From positions 15,003 through 24,434 of the forward strand of contig FR887224.1 of NCBI GenBank assembly GCA_000436735.1: a stretch of 9,432 nt of DNA, written 5' to 3'. Origin of the DNA: Firmicutes bacterium CAG:170. GTDB taxonomy: Bacteria > Bacillota > Clostridia > Oscillospirales > Oscillospiraceae. A program made the translations under genes and the position numbers. Shown here one piece after another: positions 5,922 through 9,432 of the stretch; the first letter of the stretch is position 1, and the number at the start of each line of letters is the position of its first letter. The notes beneath the pieces are model-generated. The model was not told the DNA's origin. It saw only the letters and a program-made list of their open reading frames with translations, and searched no databases.

Positions 5922-6923
5922 ATGGACGATTATACAAACTACAACAATTACGGGCCGGGGCCCCGGCATTCGGGCCGCTCCGGCGGCAGACGCCCCGGGC
6001 GGCTGAAAAAGCTGCTCTGGCTGATCCCACTGGCCATTTTTCTGCTGGTCGCCGCGTTTGATTCCTTCTACACGCTGAAGGAGGATCAATACGCCGTCAT
6101 CACCACCTTCGGCAAGCCGACCACCGTTTCGGCCTCCGGCCTGCAATTCAAGATCCCGTTCGTGCAGCGGGTGTATAAGGTCAGCAAGAGCGTCCAGAGC
6201 TTCCCGCTCGGCTACCGCACCGGCAGCAACGAATCCGTGGATTCCGAGTCGCTGATGATCACCTACGACTACAATTTCGTCAATGTCGATTTCTATGTGG
6301 AGTACCGCGTCACCGACCCGGTCAAATATCTCTACAATTCCAACGACCCGGTCGGCATTCTCAAAATGCTCTGCCAGAGCTACATCCGCGACACGATCGG
6401 CCTCTATGACGTAGACAGCGTCATTACGACCGGCAAGAGCGAGATCCAGGCGGACATCAAGCAGAAGATCGTAGAGCGTCTGGAAACGGAGGATCTCGGC
6501 ATTCAGCTGACGAACATCACCATTCAGGACGCGGAGCCGCCCACGCCGGAGGTCCAGCAGGCGTTCACCGCCGTGGAGACGGCCAAGCAGGGCGCGGATA
6601 CCGCCGTCAACAACGCCAAGAAGTACGCCAACGAGGTCACGCCCGCCGCCAGCGCCGACGCCGACGAGATCGTCAAGCAGGCGGAGGCCTACCGGGAAAG
6701 CAAGATCAACGAGGCCAACGGTCAGGCGGCGCGTTTCGAGGAGCTTTTCAACGAATATCAGAAATATCCCCTTATCACAAAGCAGCGGCTGTTCTATGAG
6801 GCGATGGAGGAGATTTTGCCGGATATGAAGCTGTATATCGTGGACGAGGCTGCAGGCGTGCAGACCTCCATCCCGCTGGAGCCGTATGCAACGCTTGGAC
6901 AGGAGGGCAGCGAAAATGAGTAA
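5922..6923 (+). CDS. hflK: HflK, SPFH-domain membrane protein (FtsH modulator subunit)
   Basis: A 333-residue SPFH/band-7 protein. In characterised bacteria HflK and HflC form a large membrane cage around the FtsH protease and modulate its access to membrane substrates. Visible order: a Gly/Pro/Arg/Tyr-rich cytoplasmic head (1-30), one membrane helix (about 31-46, LLWLIPLAIFLLVAAF), then the extracytoplasmic SPFH domain starting YTLKEDQYAVITTFGKP, with SLMITYDYNFVNVDFYVEY, DPVKYLY, GLYDVDSVITTGKSEIQ and NITIQDAEPPTPEV. An Ala/Glu/Lys-rich coiled-coil segment follows (about 215-290) and then KYPLITKQRLFYEAMEEILP. The head is shorter than in proteobacterial HflK (about 420 residues). ATG 5922 has AAAGGAG six bases upstream. 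The 3' end overlaps hflC by 8 bases. FtsH is not in this window. Confidence 0.93.
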   Translation: MDDYTNYNNYGPGPRHSGRSGGRRPGRLKKLLWLIPLAIFLLVAAFDSFYTLKEDQYAVITTFGKPTTVSASGLQFKIPFVQRVYKVSKSVQSFPLGYRTGSNESVDSESLMITYDYNFVNVDFYVEYRVTDPVKYLYNSNDPVGILKMLCQSYIRDTIGLYDVDSVITTGKSEIQADIKQKIVERLETEDLGIQLTNITIQDAEPPTPEVQQAFTAVETAKQGADTAVNNAKKYANEVTPAASADADEIVKQAEAYRESKINEANGQAARFEELFNEYQKYPLITKQRLFYEAMEEILPDMKLYIVDEAAGVQTSIPLEPYATLGQEGSENE

Positions 6924-7809
6924 AACCTTGAAAATTTTGATTCCCATCGTCTGCGCCGTGCTGCTGATCATCGTACTGGCAGGCAGCCTTGTCGTGACGC
7001 AGGCAAATGAATACACCATCATCCGTCAGTTCGGCGCGGTCGTCCGCATCATCGATCAGCCGGGTCTTTCGCTCAAAACGCCGTTCGTCCAGTCCGCCAG
7101 CACGCTCCCCAAAACGGAGATGCTCTACGATCTGGCCGTCAGCGACGTCATTACCTCCGACAAGAAATCCATGGTCGCCGACAGCTTCGTGCTCTGGCGG
7201 ATCGACGACCCGCTCAAATTCATCCAGACGCTGTCCGGCAGCGTCGCCACGGCGGAGTCCCGTCTCGATCAGGCCGTCTACAACAGCCTGAAAACCGTCA
7301 TCAGCTCCATGAAGCAGGAGGCGGTCATTTCCGGGCGCGACGGCGAGCTTGCCAGCGCGATCATGGAAAATCTCCGCAAAACCAGCAATTTTGAGAGCTT
7401 CGGCATTTACGTCCTCGCCATCGAGACCAAGCAGATCGACCTGCCGGACGAAAACAAGTCCGCAGTCTATGAGCGCATGATCTCCGAGCGTGAAAACATC
7501 GCTGCCTCCTACGCGGCGGAGGGTGCCGCGCAGGCCAAGGAGATCCGCAACGATGCCGACAAGTCGGTCGAGATCACGATCTCCGCCGCCAAGGCGCAGG
7601 CAGAAAAGCTCAAGGCCGAGGGCGAGGCGGAATATATGCGCATCCTGAGCGCCGCCTATGACACGCAGGAGAAGGCCGACTTCTACGAATTCGTCCGTGC
7701 GCTCGACATGGCGCGCAGCTCACTGACCGGCAAGAACAAGACGCTGGTCGTCGGCTCCGATTCGCCCATTGCGCAGATCTTTGACGGAAGCTGGAGGAGC
7801 GCGGAATGA
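6916..7809 (+). CDS. hflC: HflC, SPFH-domain membrane protein (HflK partner)
   Basis: A 297-residue SPFH protein, the partner of HflK. Residues about 7-27 form an N-terminal signal-anchor helix (ILIPIVCAVLLIIVLAGSLVV). The SPFH domain follows from NEYTIIRQFGAVVRI through PGLSLKTPFVQ, DKKSMVADSFVLWRIDDP and the SFGIYVLAIETKQIDLP strand. A long charged Ala-rich helix comes next (YERMISERENIAASYAAEG, then AKEIRNDADKSVEI and AEGEAEYMRIL), which in this family packs into the oligomeric cage. The C-terminus is SLTGKNKTLVVGSDSPIAQIF. I start at ATG 6916, preceded by AGGAGG (6901-6906, 9-base spacing) and immediately before the membrane helix; an upstream TTG at 6886 would lie inside hflK with no support. 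The start overlaps the hflK stop (ATGAGTAA), so translation is probably coupled, giving balanced subunits. Confidence 0.93.
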   Translation: MSKTLKILIPIVCAVLLIIVLAGSLVVTQANEYTIIRQFGAVVRIIDQPGLSLKTPFVQSASTLPKTEMLYDLAVSDVITSDKKSMVADSFVLWRIDDPLKFIQTLSGSVATAESRLDQAVYNSLKTVISSMKQEAVISGRDGELASAIMENLRKTSNFESFGIYVLAIETKQIDLPDENKSAVYERMISERENIAASYAAEGAAQAKEIRNDADKSVEITISAAKAQAEKLKAEGEAEYMRILSAAYDTQEKADFYEFVRALDMARSSLTGKNKTLVVGSDSPIAQIFDGSWRSAE

Positions 7810-8270
7810 AGCTCTATATGCGTCAGCACGTCTTTACCATCGGCGACCGCTTCAACGTCTGGGACGAGGACGGGCATGACCGCTGGTTCGTAGAGCAGGA
7901 GCTGCTCACCTGGGGAAAGATACTGCGCGTCTATGACCTCTCTGGCCGGGAGGCGGCCAGCATCCATCAGGAGGTGCTGACGTTCCGCCCCCGCTTTACC
8001 GTGACCATCGGCGGGCAGGAATGTGCGCAGGTCGTCCAGCATTTCACCCTTTTCGTGCAGGAATACACCGTGGAAGGCCCGGACTGGCATATCGAGGGCG
8101 AGTTCCTTGCCCACGAGTTCACTGCATGGGACGGAGAGCGCCGCGCACTCTCCATCGAGAAGGAGTGGCTGACGTGGGGCGACTGCTACACGCTGGACAT
8201 TCCGGAGCCGCGCGACGAGCTGCTGGCGCTGGCCGTGGTGCTCGCCATCGACAGCGCAAATCAGCGCTGA
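7806..8270 (+). CDS. LURP-one-related (LOR/DUF567) family protein
   Basis: A 154-residue protein with the tubby-like beta-barrel pattern of the LURP-one-related family (the bacterial YxjI type). Characteristic features are an N-terminal strand MRQHVFTIGDRFNVWDEDG, a repeated F/W-x-V/I-x-x-E-x-L-x-W-G unit (FVEQELLTWG, 28-37, and IEKEWLTWGD, 117-126), WHIEGEF (94-100), and a C-terminal hydrophobic helix, ALAVVLAID (141-149), that in tubby-like folds threads the barrel. No signal peptide; probably cytoplasmic or membrane-peripheral. Biochemical function is unknown for bacterial members; the tubby relationship suggests lipid or ligand binding, which is inference. ATG 7806 overlaps the hflC stop as ATGA, with GGAGGAG seven bases upstream, so it is the third coupled gene of the hflK operon and may act with the SPFH complex. 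Confidence 0.85.
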   Translation: MKLYMRQHVFTIGDRFNVWDEDGHDRWFVEQELLTWGKILRVYDLSGREAASIHQEVLTFRPRFTVTIGGQECAQVVQHFTLFVQEYTVEGPDWHIEGEFLAHEFTAWDGERRALSIEKEWLTWGDCYTLDIPEPRDELLALAVVLAIDSANQR

Positions 8271-8320
8271 GCGCACAGCTTCCGCCGCAGACTGCGAAAT
8301 ATTGCGATGCTTTACAGCCC

Positions 8321-8349
8321 AAGGAGGCGCCGTCCGGCGCCTCCTTTTT
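8321..8349 (+). terminator. strong rho-independent terminator of the hflK-hflC-LOR operon
   Basis: A perfect 11-bp stem, AAGGAGGCGCC (8321-8331) with its complement at 8336-8346, closes the tetraloop GTCC and runs into five T's (8345-8349). It begins 51 bases after the LOR stop codon and separates this operon from the PadR promoter. Confidence 0.9.
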
Positions 8350-8423
8350 CCTTCCCCCCTGCCCTCCGTTCGGAGCGGACGCGGCAGCATACATTCCTCA
8401 GCACGGCGGCGTGCATTGCCCTA

Positions 8424-8452
8424 TTGACAAAAATAGTGCCGCCGCTTATAAT
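8424..8452 (+). promoter_or_regulatory. consensus sigma-A promoter of the padR-DUF2812 operon
   Basis: TTGACA (8424-8429) and TATAAT (8447-8452) are both perfect consensus hexamers at the optimal 17-bp spacing. Transcription should start near 8459. Such a strong promoter is what one expects for a unit held down by a repressor. Confidence 0.92.
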
Positions 8453-8481
8453 ATCGTATATTGATATCATAAAACGATATT
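8450..8481. promoter_or_regulatory. 32-bp dyad, probable PadR operator
   Basis: An imperfect inverted repeat pairs 13 of 16 positions. The outer arms are AATATCGT (8450-8457) and ACGATATT (8474-8481), and the centre is the perfect palindrome TGATATCA (8462-8469), all on the same dyad axis. It starts inside the -10 box and covers the predicted transcription start, an ideal repressor position. PadR-family dimers bind AT-rich inverted repeats at their own promoters, so autorepression by the gene just downstream is the natural inference. Confidence 0.75.
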
Positions 8482-8499
8482 GAAGGGAGGCCGCCGCTC

Positions 8500-8814
8500 A
8501 TGCCCAAAAAGTCCATGGAGCTTCTGACGGAATCAATGTTCTACGTCCTGATGGCACTTCAAACCGGCCCCATGTGCGGCATAGACGCCGCCGAATTCAT
8601 CGAGCGCCGCACCAGAGGCCGCGTACAGCTTGGCCCGGCCACGCTCTACACCATTCTTGCAAAATTCGAAAAGGAAAAATACATCTGCGAAACGAGCGTC
8701 GAGGGCCGCAAGCGCACCTATGCCGTCACGGCCAAGGGCATTGAAGCCTACCGCGCGGAGCTGGAGCGCCTGCGGCAGTGCATCATGGACGCGGAAGCGC
8801 CGGAGGAGGGATGA
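8500..8814 (+). CDS. PadR-family transcriptional regulator
   Basis: A 104-residue winged-helix repressor of the short PadR class, with little more than the DNA-binding domain and a dimerisation helix. Residues 8-22 (LLTESMFYVLMALQT) form helix 1. GPATLYTILAKFEKEKYI (45-62) is the recognition helix running into the wing. GRKRTYAVTAKGIEAY (69-84) is the wing strand and the start of the C-terminal helix that mediates dimerisation. No ligand or sensor domain is fused. ATG 8500 follows GGGAGG (8485-8490) with 9-base spacing. It is the first gene of a two-gene unit with the DUF2812 gene 4 bases downstream, a pairing seen repeatedly in Firmicutes. The dyad over its promoter suggests autorepression; the inducing signal is unknown. 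Confidence 0.93.
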   Translation: MPKKSMELLTESMFYVLMALQTGPMCGIDAAEFIERRTRGRVQLGPATLYTILAKFEKEKYICETSVEGRKRTYAVTAKGIEAYRAELERLRQCIMDAEAPEEG

Positions 8815-8818
8815 GCCG

Positions 8819-9432
8819 ATGAAAAAAGCAGAAAAGCCGAAATATGTCCTGCGCCTGCCGCCCTGCCCGGACTATGACGTGGAAGGTACGGAGTGCTGGC
8901 TGACCGATCTGGCCCGCGAGGGCCTGCTGCTGAAAAAGGACGGTCTGTTTGCCGGTGTGGCCGTGTTCGAGCGCGCCGTGCCGCAGCGCGTCCAGTACCG
9001 GCTGGAGGCCGCGCAGAAGGACACGGGCCTGCTCGGCGACGGCTATGAGCCGGACCCGGAGCAGGTGGAGCTTTGCGCCCAATACGGCTGGGAATACGTT
9101 GCGCGGCGTGGCGAGTTCTACATCTACCGTTCGCACGATCCGGCTGCGCGGGAGCTGAATACCGATCCCGCCGTGCAGGCGCTGGCGCTCAAGGCCGTAA
9201 AATCGCGGAGCGTAAACGCGGCGATCTATGCTGCGCTGTGGATCCTTGTGTTTCTGCTTGCGCCGATCCTCAAGCGCGTCGGTCTGCTGCGCGCCATTCT
9301 GGAGCTTCGGACGCCGGTCTTTCTTCTCTTTGCGGCGCTGGCTGTCGGGGCCGTCGTCCGCTCCGTGCGGGAGCTGCGCGCTCTGCGGAAGCTTCAAAGG
9401 ACGCTGGAGCAGGGCCGTCAGCCGGAGCGCCG
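8819..9432 (+). CDS. DUF2812 domain membrane protein, 3'-truncated by window edge
   Basis: The frame is open from ATG 8819 to the end of the window, 204 complete codons, so the C-terminus is missing. The N-terminal 115 residues match the DUF2812 pattern: a YxVEGTECWLTDLAREGL opening (residues 19-36), VQYRLE (58-63), the YGWEYVARRGEFYIYRS block (89-105) and ELNTDP (112-117). Hydrophobic helices follow at about 133-151 and 165-180, so it is probably anchored in the membrane with the DUF2812 domain cytoplasmic. A charged Arg/Leu/Gln-rich helix comes after the second segment. Start: GGAGGAGGG (8802-8810) lies 8 bases upstream, inside the end of the PadR gene, so the two are one operon and probably translationally linked. 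Function unknown; in similar units the PadR protein controls synthesis of this membrane protein. Confidence 0.87.
   Translation, partial: MKKAEKPKYVLRLPPCPDYDVEGTECWLTDLAREGLLLKKDGLFAGVAVFERAVPQRVQYRLEAAQKDTGLLGDGYEPDPEQVELCAQYGWEYVARRGEFYIYRSHDPAARELNTDPAVQALALKAVKSRSVNAAIYAALWILVFLLAPILKRVGLLRAILELRTPVFLLFAALAVGAVVRSVRELRALRKLQRTLEQGRQPER

Noticed and set aside
6886..6915. TTG start for hflC ten codons upstream
   Set aside because: The AGGAGG at 6901-6906 lies downstream of it and fits the ATG at 6916; the shorter protein begins properly just before its membrane helix.
5781..7022. A 413-codon open frame on the minus strand
   Set aside because: Antisense to hflK and its leader; its sequence is the mirror of coiled-coil coding DNA and carries no motif.
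7683..8390. A 235-codon minus-strand frame over the LOR gene
   Set aside because: Antisense to the LOR gene and running through its strong terminator; no motif and no ribosome binding site of note.
8021..8464. A plus-strand frame overlapping the LOR 3' end, the terminator and the padR promoter
   Set aside because: It would cross a strong terminator and a consensus promoter; Arg/Pro/Ala-rich shadow composition.

Overview
The window is a stretch of GC-rich, chromosomal-looking bacterial DNA. The protein families (a clostridial-type DUF4317 protein, paired HflK/HflC, a PadR-DUF2812 pair, an N-acyl-D-amino-acid deacylase) and the strong AGGAGG-type ribosome binding sites point to a high-GC member of the Clostridia, probably an Oscillospiraceae/Ruminococcaceae-like gut bacterium. 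This taxonomic call is inference from family recall and not from a search.

Layout, left to right. (1) Positions 1-1106, plus strand: the 3' two-thirds of an N-acyl-D-amino-acid deacylase (amidohydrolase). (2) 1185-1871, plus: a stand-alone DEDDh 3'-5' exonuclease with its own promoter, ending at a strong hairpin terminator. (3) 1974-2630, minus: an HD-domain phosphohydrolase that converges on the exonuclease across that terminator. (4) 2631-3226: a gap of about 600 bp holding the HD gene promoter, a decayed IS5-family transposase fragment, an AT-richer stretch of unknown origin, and a terminator for the next minus-strand gene. (5) 5689-3227, minus: a DUF4317 gene followed 54 bp later by a cytoplasmic GH13 (alpha-amylase family) glycosidase, probably one transcription unit. 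(6) 5690-5921: a divergent promoter region with two back-to-back extended -10 promoters and a structured leader. (7) 5922-8270, plus: hflK, hflC and a LURP-one-related (LOR/DUF567) gene joined by overlapping stop/start codons, closed by a strong terminator at 8321-8349. (8) 8424-9432, plus: a consensus sigma-A promoter overlapped by a 32-bp dyad, then a PadR-type repressor and a DUF2812 membrane protein that runs off the window.

How the genes work together. The hflK-hflC-LOR unit should produce a membrane SPFH-domain complex (HflKC, known elsewhere to bind and modulate the FtsH protease) plus a small beta-rich LOR protein made by translational coupling. The PadR-DUF2812 unit looks like an autoregulated sensor/effector cassette. 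The other genes are independent housekeeping or metabolic functions. No phage, CRISPR array, tRNA, rRNA or intact mobile element is visible. I found no clear-cut undescribed system. The most promising leads are the LOR protein coupled to HflKC, the hflK leader with competing hairpins, and the PadR operator/DUF2812 unit.
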